Assembly (NCBI GenBank): GCA_946811695.1
Contig: OX328130.1
Location: forward strand, 75,144,398-75,208,397
Direction: 5' to 3'
DNA length: 64,000 nt
From: Gonocerus acuteangulatus
Lineage: Eukaryota > Arthropoda > Insecta > Hemiptera > Coreidae
Both the position numbers and the translations under genes were made by a program. The notes under the pieces are model-generated. The model was not told the origin of the DNA. It did not search any database and was given only the letters and a program-made list of their open reading frames with translations. Below, piece by piece: positions 22,640-33,480 of the stretch; position 1 is the stretch's first letter; each line of letters starts with the position of its first letter.

Positions 22640-24490
22640 CAAAGAAATCTTCTGCTGTGATCTTGGTGGAGAAAAACTACAGCTTGTCATAAGCGGAGAT
22701 TTATGTGCAAGCAAGTCTCACTTCAAACAGCTGATAACTGTCAAAATTGCTATAGAATTAGCTTATAATGATAGGCGTTATGGTGAGAACATTTCATGTA
22801 AAAAAAAAAAAAAAAAAAAAAACCTGTAACATCGAAAAATGTTTTCTAGATTTTCCCTGTTCTACTAGGTGTCCAGAGGACCTTAAAACTCACCATTTTG
22901 CACTAAAATATTTAAAATTTCCCCTACACCCCTAATTGGTAGGTGCTCCCAGCCCCCCTCCCCCCGAAATGTTTTTCCAAATACGCTAGTGGCATCCTTG
23001 TTAAAGACATCTCATATTATGATCCTTCCGGCAAAAAAAAAACTATAACCGGTCTTAAGCTGAGGTGTTTTATTATTAATGTAAATACAATGCTCCGTTA
23101 AAATGCTCGGAATTGTTTACAAACACTTGTCACTTCAAACAGCTGATAACTGTCAAAATTGCCACCAAATTACGTTATAATAAGAGGTATTAAGTTGTGA
23201 AAACGTTTAATATTTCATGGAATAATTATTTTTTTGTGTCGATGATTTCTTCTGATGTGCTAAAAGTGAAACAAACTACAGCTTGTCTTGGGCGGAGATT
23301 TGTATAAAAGCACGTGTCACTTCAGATAGCTGATAACTGTCAAAATGGCACCTGCATTTAGTAAAAAAGTTAATTATTTCATGAAATTATTATTAATTTG
23401 TCGAAAGTTTCTGATGATGTTATTCTTATGCGGAGATTTGTACACTTGAAACAAGTGATAACTGTCAAAATTGTCACCAAGTTACCTTATGATAGCAGGT
23501 AATAGAAAAACACACTACAGCTTGTCTTATGTGGAGAAATAAATAAAAGCACGTGTCACTTCAAACAGCTGATAACTGTCAAAATTGTCACCAAGTTACC
23601 TTATGATAGCAGGTAATAGAAAAAATTAGGCACTTCATGGAACTATTATCTTTTTTCCATGACATGTTTGGGCGTGATTATGGCGGAGAAGCACACTACA
23701 GCTTGTCTTATGTGGAGAAATAAATAAAAGCACGTGTCACTTCAAACAGCTGATAACTGTCAAAATTGTCACCAAGTTACCTTATGATAGCAGGTAATAG
23801 AAAAAATTAGGCACTTCATGGAACTATTATCTTTTTTCCATGACATGTTTGGGCGTGATTATGGCGGAGAAGCACACTACAGCTTGTCTTATGTGGAGAA
23901 ATAAATAAAAGCACGTGTCACTTCAAACAGCTGATAACTGTCAAAATCGCCACCGAGTTACCTATTGGATAACAGGTAATAAGAGTACAAAAATGTGGAT
24001 ATTTAATGGAATTATTAATTTTTTGTTAATGATATCTTCTCATTTTACCATGGAAGAGAAACAAACTACAGCTTGTCTTATGCGGAGAATTAAATACAAG
24101 CACGTGTCACTTTAAACAGCTGATAACTGTCAAAATCGCCACCGAGTCAGCTTATGATGTCAAATATTAATTAAGTGAAGAAATGGGTCATTATTTCATG
24201 GAATTATTATTAATTTGTGGATATCTTATGATGTGATTCTTATGCTGCTTGTAAACGGAGAATTGTAAACAAGCACGTGTCACTTCAAACAGCTGATAAC
24301 TGTCAAAATCGCCACCGAGTCAGCTTATGATGTCAAATATTAATTAAGTGAAGAAATGGGCCATTATTTCATGGAATTATTATTAATTTGTAGATATCTT
24401 ATGATGTGATTCTTAAGCTACCTGTAAGCGGAGAATTGTAAACAACCACGTGTCACTTCAAAAAACTGATAACTGTCAAAATCGCAAAAA
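22640..24490. repeat. Decayed tandem repeat, about ten units
   Basis: The core CACTTCAAACAGCTGATAAC TGTCAAAAT recurs about ten times between 22715 and 24480 at spacings from about 110 to 220 bp. Two neighbouring units (from 23691 and 23872) are nearly identical with a 181-bp period. Units also share ACTACAGCTTGTCTTATG and GGAGAAATAAATAAAAGCAC. Older units are diverged and contain deletions. A poly-C-type element fragment (22800-22996) interrupts the first part. The 181-bp spacing equals the period of the satellite at 15288 but the sequences are unrelated. Confidence 0.8.
22797..22996. mobile_element. Fragment of poly-C repeat family
   Basis: AGGTGTCCAGAGGACCTTAA AACTCACCATTTTGCAC... CAGCCCCCCTCCCCCCGAAA is shared with 27838-28033. 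The poly-C part and ending resemble the complete MITE at 52047-52313. Ends are decayed here and there is no coding sequence. Confidence 0.55.
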
Positions 24491-24599
24491 ACCAAATGCC
24501 CAAAAAAAAAAGTTTTAACCTTTTATAATCTTTGTGAACAGCTGATTCAATTATTGAATAAAAATAATTTTGTCCCGCAGTAAACCATAATGCAATAAT

Positions 24600-24800
24600 T
24601 TTATGTAATTTTTTTCTAAGAAACTCCCTTAAAAGGTTGACCGGTTGAAAAATGGTCCGATTTTTATAAAATTTGGTAAAAAATCGATCGTCAAATTTTA
24701 ATGGTCTGTTTCGTTAACCAGCAGAATCCGTACACCGGAACATGTTTTTTTGGACCAAAATCGTAACGCTTACGTTTTCGCGTTCGTATGCTTGTAAGTA
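24600..24800 (-). mobile_element. Helentron-like family B fragment, minus strand
   Basis: GGTCCGATTTTTATAAAATT, GTTAACCAGCAGAATCCG and AAAATCGTAACGCTTACGTT are reverse complements of the body found just left of the (TA)n tract at 46680-46850. Neither terminus is present. Confidence 0.6.
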
Positions 24801-25523
24801 CTCGTTTTATATGTTAAATAACGTAGGATAATGAATGAAACCAATTTTAAAGCGATATCTTTAATCCTTTACGAGAAAATCACAATTTATTGACAAGAAT
24901 TAACAATATTTAATTAAAATCTTAGTTGTATGTGATGAATCGCAAAATTAGTGGTCACAAAAATCTATAAATAAATAAATAGCTTTCTTAGAAAACCACT
25001 AAAAAGAAGATTTAATTGTCATCAAGATAGGAATAAAAGCGCGACGTAGTATTTTTGTGACCCCATGACGCAAATGCTGACGTTGGTTCAGCAGAAATCA
25101 TGTTTTATTCATCATCCCATCCAATCTCTACGTGAATTCAATCAACACGTATGTTTAGGTTCATTCTTACGGCCGTTTATTGTATATTTTATATTGTTTA
25201 CATTTTTCATAATGTAACTTGATGTTTTGAGGCGAATGCTGTAAGCAAGAATAAAAAGTTATAAGAAATAGTTGCGTTTCGGCTAAAGAAAAAAAGTCGT
25301 ATTTTTTTCTTTATATTTTAAATATTTTATTTTGTTTACTATTATTCATTTTATTTTATTTTGTTATTATTTATTATTTTATTATCTTCTTGTTATTTCA
25401 TTCCCTTATTTAATAATTCATTATTTTTTCATAGTTTTTTATATTACTGACATTTTATTACAAATATCACTAATTCGATGCCATTCACCTAAGATGTGAA
25501 CCATGACAAAATAATATAATAAT
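24801..25523. other. Unassigned AT-rich sequence
   Basis: T-rich from 25300 on (TTTATTTTATTTTGTTATTA). No gene, RNA or repeat end recognised. Confidence 0.4.
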
Positions 25524-25534
25524 AATAAGGAAAC

Positions 25535-25760
25535 CCGGGGTCTCCCGTGGTCTAATGGCTAGCGCCAAGCGGGAGATGGTGGGTTCGATTCCCAACCTCC
25601 GGCAGGAATTTTATCATCCCACGGCTCGCTGGTAAAATTCCTCGCTGCACCCTGGATGTCGGCGCTAATGACCTAGATGTAGATGCGCCGTAAAAAAAAA
25701 AAAAAATAATAAAAAAAAATAAAAAAAAAAAAAAAAAAAAAAATAAAATAAAAAAATAAA
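25535..25760 (+). mobile_element. tRNA-derived SINE (family 1) with 11-bp TSD
   Basis: The head GGTCTCCCGTGGTCTAATGG is followed by GCTAGCGCC and then directly AAGCGGGAGATGG, so the anticodon stem region is deleted relative to the copy at 33306. B box GGGTTCGATTCCC, body ending ATGCGCCGT, then an A-rich tail with T interruptions. AATAAGGAAAC is repeated at 25524-25534 and 25761-25771, a target duplication. The deletion should impair a tRNA fold. Confidence 0.92.
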
Positions 25761-25856
25761 AATAAGGAAACACCATAAATAAGAGGATTTTCATGATTTA
25801 CAATATTTTATACCCAAGCCACAGTCCGAAGTCGGAAAGCTAATCAAAAGAAGGGC

Positions 25857-26534
25857 CTTCTACACTGGACCCGTTCCGATCTGATCCAATAGCCACCGAC
25901 TGTCGGAGCAAAAACAAACATATGCATCTCAATGGAGGTGCCTACATTGGTTCCGACCCGACCCGATTCGATCCAATCCGATGGCCACCGATTCTTGGCC
26001 ATTCAAACATGTTTGTTTCTAGACCGATTTCGGACCGACGAACCAACATGGCGCCAACCCACATATTGTGTTTCAAAAAGGTCTACAGGTTCTAAATCTT
26101 AACCGATTTCAATGCATTGTTTTTTATATCAAAGGAAATAAAAACATTGTTTTTACTTTCCATTGTTTATTAAATTACGTGGAAAGATGTTTATAACCAT
26201 ACAACGTCTATAACCTTCCAATGTTTTAACCTTCTAATGTTTATAACCTTCCAATGCTTATAACCTTCTAGTTACCTTTCTTATAAAATATGAATACCAA
26301 TACTTCTCTTACCTCCAGCATTCAATCAAATCAAATGTTTCTATGCTTATTAGGTGGTATTTCTTAAATTAATCACTCATTTTCACTTCACTACGAGGTC
26401 ATTACTGACGAGCTGTGACTAAATCGGATCGGATCGGGTCGGCACCAATGTAGGCACTCATGTCGGCCGCTGTCGATCAAACGAAATCGGATTGGATCGG
26501 ATCGGGAGAAATACGGGTCCAATGTGGGTGCAGC
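25857..26534. mobile_element. Probable TIR element with GGACCCG-rich ends
   Basis: CTACACTGGACCCG near the left end and CGGGTCCAATGTGGG near the right end are inverted with few differences. A second inner pair (GTGCCTACATTGGTTCCGAC / GTCGGCACCAATGTAGGCAC) lies about 80-100 bp inward on each side, and GATCCGATC words are abundant in both arms. No coding region. Boundaries are approximate and the superfamily unknown. Confidence 0.6.
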
Positions 26535-26554
26535 CTAAGCTTTAATGCTTAATA

Positions 26555-27545
26555 ACTTTTTTCGTAGTTGAGAGAATTGATTTTGATCATATTAACCTTT
26601 TTATTAATAAATATTGCTTGCCACTATCTAATATCTATATATATAAAAATCACGTGTCTGTTTGTTTGTTCCTTATACAAATCCACACCGTTTGACAGTT
26701 TTTGACCAAACTTGGAATAATGGTAGGTCTTGATACGAGAAATCTCCTAGGCTAGGTCAAAAAAATCTAGCAGCTGTCTGTCTGTATGTTTGTCCCTTAT
26801 ACAAATCCATACCGTTCATCCGATTTTGACTAAACTCGGTACACATGTAGATCTTAATCTGGGGAGAGTCGAAGGCTAAGTCAAAAACGTCTACCAGCTA
26901 TCTGTCTGTATGTTTGTCCCTTATACAACTCCACACCGGTCGTCGGATTTTGACTGAACTCGGTACACATGTAGATCTTAATCTGAGGAGAGTCGTAGGC
27001 TAAGTCAAAAACGTCTACCAGCTGTCTGTCTGTATGTTTGTTCTTTATACAGACCCACACCGTTTGACGGATTTTGATCAAACTGGGCACACAGGTTGGT
27101 CTTGATCAGGGGATTGTCATAGGCCAGGTCAAAAACGTCTACCAGCTGCTGTCTGTATGTTGTTGTTTCTTTTTATAAGCAAGACCTATTTTTACCAAAC
27201 TTGGCATACATGTATGTCTTGATACGGGGGGAGTTATAGGTTATGTCGAAGCCGTCTAGGACTTACAGTTGAGAGGTCACGGGTTCGAAACAGTTACAGA
27301 TTCGTGTTATTAGATTTTAATAATACTTATTTGGTTTCTAATTTATTTAGGCTTTTCTATAAGCAGAAAGTAGGTGTAGCATGGCACGCCGGGTAACAGC
27401 TAGTGAATTATAAGCGTAGATAACGAGTCAAGTAGTAATTGATAACCAGCAAAGAACCTGTAAGCTTAACAGCGAGTACGAGTAACTGTTATAAATCACT
27501 ACTGCTACTTCAAAAGTAACTGGGTGTGGCCTTCGCAAAAAGACC
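26555..27545. mobile_element. M-type MITE copy split by a Helitron
   Basis: The right part (27404-27545) ends AATCACTACTGCTACTTCAA AAGTAACTGGGTGTGGCCTT CGCAAAAAGACCC, the family terminus. The left part, before the Helitron at 26634, contains AACCTTTTTATTAATAAATA TTGCTTG, the reverse complement of internal M sequence at 30825-30860. The left terminus is not visible. Confidence 0.6.
26634..27403 (+). mobile_element. Non-autonomous Helitron (copy 1)
   Basis: Begins TCTATATATATAAAAATCAC and ends GCACGCCGGGTAACAGCTAG, with A before and T after, the A/T insertion preference and TC...CTRR termini of Helitrons. The interior has imperfect repeats of about 115-120 bp (TGTCTGTCTGTATGTTTGTC ... GTCAAAAACGTCTACCAGCT). 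A second copy is at 49877-50841. No Rep/helicase is encoded. Frames inside are repeat artefacts. Confidence 0.85.
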
Positions 27546-27837
27546 CAAATTTAATTTTTTGTAGCAGCCAATATTCGTAGCGATTAGTATATTGTTTAGT
27601 AATATTGATAAGTGATAAGAGTAATGATAAGGGAATAAGAATGACACGGAGATAACAGTAGGAGGAGGTTTCAACCTTGTGGCATTTAGAAGTCGGGGCT
27701 ATTTTTAAACCCGTAGTTGCTGTCATGCTCATGAAGGGGCAATCGATTCAGATCCAGCTTGTCTCTTCTCTTGGTTCCAGCAAGTCACAAAATTTCGGGG
27801 GACAGAGAGGGCTACATCCATCCGAAATTTTGTTTTG
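27546..27837. other. Unassigned sequence
   Basis: Contains GGGGGACAGAGAGGGC near 27798. No recognised feature. Confidence 0.35.
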
Positions 27838-28033
27838 GTGAGAACATTTCATGTAAAAGAGCCTATAACAACTAAAATTGTTTCCTACATTTACCCTCAT
27901 CTACTAGGTGTCCAGAGGACCTTAAAACTCACCATTTTACACCAAAATATTTAAAATTTCCTTACACTCCATATACCTAAAAGCTCCCAGCCCCCCCTCC
28001 CCGAAATTATTTTCTATATACGTTAGTGGTTAT
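27838..28033. mobile_element. Fragment of poly-C repeat family
   Basis: Shares GGTGTCCAGAGGACCTTAAA and CAGCCCCCCCTCCCCGAAAT with 22797-22996 and ends TTTTCTATATACGTTAGTGG, comparable to the right end TATATACGCCCATG of the complete MITE at 52047-52313. Confidence 0.55.
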
Positions 28034-28137
28034 TCCATTCTGAATAATGAATATTTTTTCATTCATTATTTAGTCAATTCAATGAATAATCTATTTTTTT
28101 ATTGATGATGGAGATAGTTAGCCGTTGCAGAGATACG

Positions 28138-28520
28138 AAGACAAGGTATAGTTAGGATTCGGCTAGGAGAAAAAAACGTCAGACCTTCAGGAAGAAATCT
28201 GTATTTGGACGTTTCGGCTGCACATTGGCAGCCTTCTTCAGCTAAAAAATATATACAATTTATAAGTTAAAAATATATACACAACTTATAAGTAAAAAAG
28301 GCAGAAATGTGCATAGTATATACATCATGACCATAAATTTTAACCAATATTTTTTTTAAACAATGAAAATACGGTAGTTGGAAAGTAAACAGCATGTAGA
28401 AAGTAGTAAGTAAACAGTACAAAAACTAATTAGTACAAAAAAAACGAACATTTTTTATATTGTGAGAGAAAACAATCTATTCTATAAGTGAATACAATTT
28501 ATAATAATTAATATATAGAT
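28138..28520 (-). mobile_element. Penelope-like terminal repeat fragment (type C)
   Basis: AAGACAAGGTATAGTTAGGA TTCGGC, CAGACCTTCAGGAAGAAATC and GGACGTTTCGGCTGCACATT GGCAGCC match the fragment at 8022-8402. The minus strand at 28208-28241 has CTGAAGA, a 6-bp stem II (GGCTGC/GCAGCC) and GAAACGTC, so its hammerhead-like core is intact apart from one extra A before stem II. Confidence 0.65.
28208..28241 (-). ncRNA. Hammerhead-like motif (type C Penelope fragment)
   Basis: On the minus strand CTGAAGA is followed by A, then GGCTGC-CAATGT-GCAGCC and GAAACGTC. The core agrees with C3-U4-G5-A6-N7-G8-A9 and G12-A13-A14; A15.1/C15.2 can pair with G16.2/U16.1 and C17 would be the cleavage residue. The extra A between A9 and stem II departs from the usual motif. 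Activity is unproven. Confidence 0.45.
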
Positions 28521-28864
28521 ACGTACCACTAGAGAATGCCTAGGGGGGAGAGGGAGGAAGACCTCGAGGACAACTTAGGTAACCATGGTTGGATGTATGA
28601 GGGAGAGCAACTACACAGGGGTTTTTATAGTTATGACTGGGGGAGGGGGAAAGGGGAAAACGGTAAGTCGGTGAAGATGAAAGAAGTGCAATTGCTAGGT
28701 AGTAAAAGCGGGTTGTAAAAGGTGTTAAGAGTTTTGGGACACACAAGTAGAAAAATTGTCTGGAGCCTGGGAACAAAGGTAAAAAGAGCTAATTTTTTAT
28801 TTTTATTCATTATTAAATAACAATAATTTATTGAATGAAAATTTTTAATGAATAACAATTATTG
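28521..28864. other. Purine-rich unassigned segment
   Basis: 28536-28700 is strongly G/A-rich on the plus strand (GGGGGAGAGGGAGGAAGACC). Frames exist on both strands (60 and 78 codons) without recognisable family. It follows the Penelope fragment and may be further Penelope sequence, but I cannot show this. Confidence 0.3.
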
Positions 28865-28934
28865 GGTCCATTCGCAAAGACCACATCCAGTTACTTTTGA
28901 AGTATTTGCCGTGATTTTGGTACTTACTGATTAG

Positions 28935-30581
28935 TAGAGCCCGGAAGTTAGGTATTTATTTTTGGTTAAAATAGGCAGGCAAAAAGGCACTTGAAATACT
29001 GAAAATAGGCAGAATTGTAATTAAAATAGGGATTTATTAGTAGTGAAGGCAAAGAGGAATCTTACTCATTATTAATGAAAATATGTATTTTAGGTACAGA
29101 TGGAATGGTTGGGATTCGGCTAAATAAACCTCAATATGATTTTGTTTTAAAAAAATCTATATTTCGGACGTTTCGGCTACTCATTGGTAGCCTTCGTCAG
29201 CTAAAATGACAAAAAAAAAGAAATTAATACAGAAACAATCAAGAAAAATTTCTAATTGTGATAGGTAACAGAACTATAGATACAGTTTAACTTATAACAG
29301 AACATATCGTCTTAAAATTCTTAGAATGAGTAGAATGAAAAAAGAAAAATAGGTCCAGTAATTGATTTTAATAGTAATTAGTAACATTAATTGATTTTAC
29401 AAAGAAATAAGAGAACTATATACCAATGACAAATATAGTAGCTAATAGTAACATTAATTAATTTTACAAAGAAAATTAATTTTCTCTTTGTAAAATTAAT
29501 TAATGTTACTATTAGCTACTATATTTGTCATTGTATATAGTTCTCTTGATTTCTTTGTAAAATCAATTAATGTTACTAATTACTATTAAAAATCAATTAC
29601 TGGACCTATTTTCTGTTTTCATTCTACTCATTCTAAGAATTTTAAGACGATATGTTCTGTTATAAGTTAAACTGTATCTATAGTTCTGGTTACCTATCAC
29701 TCAATTAGAAATTTTTCTTGATTGTTTCTGTATTAATTTCTTTTTTTTTGTCATTTTAGCTGACGAAGGCTACCAATGAGTAGCCGAAAACGTCCGAAAT
29801 ATAGATTTTTTAAAACAAAATCATATTGAGGTTTATTTAGCCGAATCCCAACCATTCCATCTGTACTTATCACCTCGACGGCTAACTATCTAATCATCAC
29901 AATATGTATTGTTAAATACTCATTCATTTCTTTATTATCAATTTATCACAGAATTAGTGTACTTACTCTTACTTTCCCCTTCTTACAAGCAACAACAAGA
30001 TGCTTTTTCAAAGTATCAACTCTCATAGACCTCAGAAAAAATGTTTTTCATCGTGGAAAAACTTCCTCTGCATTATCTTATCATTTCTAAATCCGTAATA
30101 CCAGGTAACTACACCATTGTCACAGCAAAAGGGGGTGTGAGGAAGGAGACGTACTTCTCTCATCCTCATCTCTTTCCTCCTATTCATTATGCCTGTGCAT
30201 TCCTTCTACTAAGGAAGGTTCTGTTATTTACAAAGGGGTCAATCCACGGGTTGGGAAAATAAGCTTTGGAATTGATATTTGTGACGGCAAAATGTAATAT
30301 TAATTTGTGAAACATTTTTTGTTTTCGACGAATTTAAATTCGAAATTCGTTATGTGCTTTTTTAAAATGTTTAAATCGCAGAAAAAAATTGCATAACGAG
30401 CAAAAAAGGCAAAAAAAAAAAAAAAGGCTTTAAATCTTAAAATAGCCAAAATAGGCAAAAAAGGCCAAATAAAAATTGTCTCTACACTTCCTAAATGCAC
30501 GGAAACATATTTATTTCTATCTGATTCTTCAATATATCCATTGAGATAAAAAAAGGCATTTTGCCTAACTTCCGGGCTCTA
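28935..30581. mobile_element. hAT-like element, 1647 bp, 8-bp TSD
   Basis: Ends TAGAGCCCGGAAGTTAGG and CCTAACTTCCGGGCTCTA are perfect inverted repeats. CTGATTAG flanks both sides (28927-28934 and 30582-30589). An 8-bp duplication with a TAGAG start fits the hAT superfamily. Subterminal AAAATAGGCA / AAAAAGGC words are abundant at both ends. No transposase was recognised; a Penelope palindrome occupies the middle. A frame at 30041-30262 is unrecognised. Confidence 0.9.
29094..29906. mobile_element. Palindromic Penelope-like remnant (type P)
   Basis: GTACAGATGGAATGGTTGGG at the left is mirrored by CCCAACCATTCCATCTGTAC at 29847-29866. The arms of about 370 bp meet near 29480. The right arm continues with TTATCACCTCGACGGCTAAC TATC, the outer part that lies left of the palindrome at 4125. 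Both arms carry the hammerhead-like motif (minus 29167-29200, plus 29760-29794, the latter with an extra A in GAAAACGTC). It sits inside the hAT-like element, so it is younger than that insertion. Confidence 0.7.
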
Positions 30582-31000
30582 CTGATTAGCTTACAGGTTC
30601 TTTGCAGGTTATCTGTTATTTCTATACATGTAATATAAGGTTAGAAAACATATTATATACATAAATATAGTAATGAAAAGTATTTAAAATCACTGCTTCA
30701 ATACTAAAAAGTACCTTTTTTTGACTACTATATTTATATAATATGGTTTCTAACTAACCCTTAGATAACCTTTTATTTGTGAGTAATATTTTTTAGGCTT
30801 GTGAATGGAAAATAAGAAGAATATATTTCATCAAGCAATATTCATTAATAAAAAGGTTAATATTATAAACATGAAAGGTAATTGTGAAGATATGGGGCCT
30901 CCTCACAAATCTTTTTATCCGCTGGTTCTAGAACATATTTATATTTATTTCGCATTCTGGGCATGCGTGCTGTACCCATAACTGTTGAACAATGTGTAAT

Positions 31001-31144
31001 AATACAACGAAACTCGGTACACATACTGGTGGGTTAACTAAAGAGAAAACTTGCATTGTATAAATAAGCAAAATTGCTTAGTTAGGTATTGGGATTGACT
31101 TCATAAAGAAATAATTTATCTTTCTGTACCCGGCTGTCGTTTTT
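31001..31144. other. Unassigned sequence before gap
   Basis: Contains AACGAAACTCGGTACACATA, a phrase also used by the Helentron-like and Helitron families. Too short to assign. Confidence 0.3.
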
Positions 31145-31344
31145 NNNNNNNNNNNNNNNNNNNNNNNNNNNNNNNNNNNNNNNNNNNNNNNNNNNNNNNN
31201 NNNNNNNNNNNNNNNNNNNNNNNNNNNNNNNNNNNNNNNNNNNNNNNNNNNNNNNNNNNNNNNNNNNNNNNNNNNNNNNNNNNNNNNNNNNNNNNNNNNN
31301 NNNNNNNNNNNNNNNNNNNNNNNNNNNNNNNNNNNNNNNNNNNN
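31145..31344. other. Assembly gap of 200 N
   Basis: Exactly 200 undetermined bases. The frame drawn across it (about 31082-31366) is meaningless. Confidence 1.
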
Positions 31345-31585
31345 TTGTAACTAAGATAACGGCCAAATGGAAAGATTGTAATTATATGGAAGAAAGATTC
31401 TTAAAAAACATGCAAAATGGTTACAAAAAGAAATCCAGTTGCCGAAGATCATGAATTTTCTATAAGTTTTCTATAATTCTGCGTTTTATTTTATAACTAA
31501 CCGATTCTAAACACTCTTAATAGTTGAAAACAATGTAAAAAATAATGTATTCAGGCTTATTAAACAAATCATTTAAAAACAAAAA

Positions 31586-32638
31586 AGTCCGTCACGCAGG
31601 ACCAGCATAACTAAGCACTTTCCTCAGAATTTGGGTAGTGTAGATTGCTTTCCAGAACAATTTGCTTAAAATATCCTACATAAATAAAATAAAAACATGA
31701 ATAGTTCTCTTTTAAATTTGTAATGAGTAACTGATCAATTAATAATTTGCTTCCAGAGTTATGTTTACACATGGTACCTATTACACTACGTAATAAATAC
31801 AAAAAAACTCATATTATCGTATTTTGATCTAACGCAGGAACAGGATACAGTCACTCTAGTGGTAGAAAGCGCTCCTTGCGGCGGCTTTGTGAACCTACGT
31901 CTGACGGGCTTTTCTATTGAAATATATTACACATTAAACCCCCGCTTTCCGATTGACCGATTCAGCTCATTTTTACAACACTTCTTTCTCATGAGTTACC
32001 CACGACGTATACCGCGTTTCGTTACAATACAGCAGAAATTACGACCGGTATGAGTATATTAAGAATTTGGGTCAAGAGTAAACCCCCCCTTCTAATGAAC
32101 CGATTTTTCGTTATTTTTACAACACATATTTACCTGTAGATTACCACTACGAATACCGAGTTTCGTCGAAATATACCAAAAATCACGGCTGGTAGTGGCG
32201 AATTGGTATTGTGGGTCCGGTTTAAACCCCCCCTCCTAATGAACCGATTTAGTTTATTTTTACAACAGTTATTTACCTGTGGATTACCACTACGAATTCC
32301 GAGTTTCATCGAAACATATCAAAAATCACGGCTGGTAGTGGCGAATTGGTATTGTGGGTCCGAAGTAAACCCCCCCTTCTAATGAACCGATTTAGTTCAT
32401 TTTTATATCTCACTTTTCTCTCTATATTACCACTACGAATACCAAGTGTCGTTGAAATATAACAAATATTACGGCTGACATAGTCAAATTAGTGTTTTGG
32501 GTTCGGGGTAAACCCCCCCCCCTTCCGGTGGACCGACTTTGGTGGTTAACGAACTCGTTCAATCGTTTGCTAATTGAATGCTATATACCAAGTTTCGTGA
32601 CGAAAAAACAAAAACTCTGGCCGCTATCGTGTTAACAG

Positions 32639-32699
<61 letters not shown>

Positions 32700-32832
32700 T
32701 ATATATAAATTTTAACGGGGGTCATTTTCGGTGTCTACTAGGTAGGATCGATAAAGATTTGAAGACATTTTTCAAAAATTCCGTCATGAGTCCAACCTCA
32801 ATAGCTACTTTCCTTCGGAGGAAAGTGCTAAA
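31586..32832 (+). mobile_element. Helentron-like non-autonomous element (family A), copy A1
   Basis: Begins AGTCCGTCACGCAGGACCAG and CATAACTAAGCACTTTCCTC, runs through repeated modules of about 130-170 bp (AACCGATTTAGTTTATTTTT, TACCACTACGAATACCGAGT, CGGCTGGTAGTGGCGAATTG), a (TA)n tract at 32641-32706 and a conserved tail (AAATTTTAACGGGGGTCATT) to a 3' hairpin CTTTCCTTCGGAGGAAAG + TGCTAA. The 5' AGCACTTTCCTC is the inverse of the 3' GAGGAAAGTGCT. Subterminal inverted repeats, microsatellite and 3' hairpin fit Helentron-derived HINE elements. No protein is encoded. Confidence 0.75.
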
Positions 32833-32879
32833 ACATAAAAAGTAAAAACATTAAAATAAAAACACAAAATACTTTTGTC

Positions 32880-33022
32880 GCGCTAAATGGCTCAATTGGC
32901 CGTGTGTGCGGCGCCAGAAATTTTCTCATCTCAGGGCTCGCTGAGAAAATTCCTGGCTGCACCCTGGACGTCGGCGCTAATGGCCAAGATTTATGTCGAT
33001 GCGCCGTAAAAAAAAAATAAAT
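32880..33022 (+). mobile_element. 5'-degenerate SINE copy sharing the family 1 tail
   Basis: Keeps CTCAGGGCTCGCTGAGAAAA, TGCACCCTGGACGTCGGCGC and the 3' end ATGTCGATGCGCCGT plus A-rich tail. The tRNA-like head is replaced by an unrelated or decayed sequence (GCTAAATGGCTCAATTGGCC). This may be a separate SINE with the same tail. Confidence 0.6.
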
Positions 33023-33305
33023 AAATAAAATAAAATAAAAATAACATAATTACAAAGTAGGAGTTAAAATAATAATATAATAAAGAAGGGGAGCTCAAAC
33101 CCACTTTTCTTAATATCTAGAAAACGGCTGGGGGATCGTGGCAAGTGAAAGCTTACTAAATTCTTTACAAAAGAGGTTCTAAAGTAATTTCAGATGAGAC
33201 GATCACATTTCGAGAAATAAGTGTCTAAATATGTCAGTTTTTAATTGGCTTTTTTTTTTCAATTGCATATAACAGTTAAATGTGTATTTTAGAAAAACAA
33301 GGTAA

Positions 33306-33480
33306 TAGGGGTCTCCCGTGGTCTAGTGGCTAGCGCCTTGGATTCATAAGCGGGAGATGGTGGGTTCGATTCCCACCTTCGGCAGGAATTTTTTCATCTC
33401 AGGGCTCGCTGGGAAAATTCCTCGCTGCACACTGGATGTCGGCGCTAATGATCTAGATGTAGATGCGCTGTAAAAAAAAA
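33306..33480 (+). mobile_element. tRNA-derived SINE (family 1), tail interrupted
   Basis: The most complete head of the family: GGTCTCCCGTGGTCTAGTGG, CTAGCGCC, TTGGATTCATAAGC (anticodon-arm-like), GGGTTCGATTCCC, body ending AGATGCGCTGT and poly-A. The poly-A is continued after the family A element (34714-34725), and AAGGTAA flanks the combined block, so the 7-bp repeat is the SINE target duplication. Confidence 0.88.

Larger units (their letters stand above)
28865..31000. mobile_element. M-type MITE copy interrupted by a hAT-like element
   Basis: Left end GGGTCCATTCGCAAAGACC + ACATCCAGTTACTTTTGAAG, then TACTTACTGATTAG. After the hAT-like insertion the MITE resumes with CTTACAGGTTCTTTGCAGGT. 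The resumed interior (ATAATATGGTTTCTAACTAA, GGGGCCTCCTCACAAATC) matches 57717-58110. The right terminus is not found, so 31000 is approximate. Confidence 0.65.

Noticed and set aside
31082..31366. Frame across the gap
   Set aside because: Consists mainly of undetermined bases.
33308..33380. tRNA-like sequences at the SINE heads (also 2263, 5978, 25535, 60726)
   Set aside because: Each is followed by a common non-tRNA body, a homopolymer tail and in most cases a target duplication, so they are SINE promoters rather than tRNA genes.
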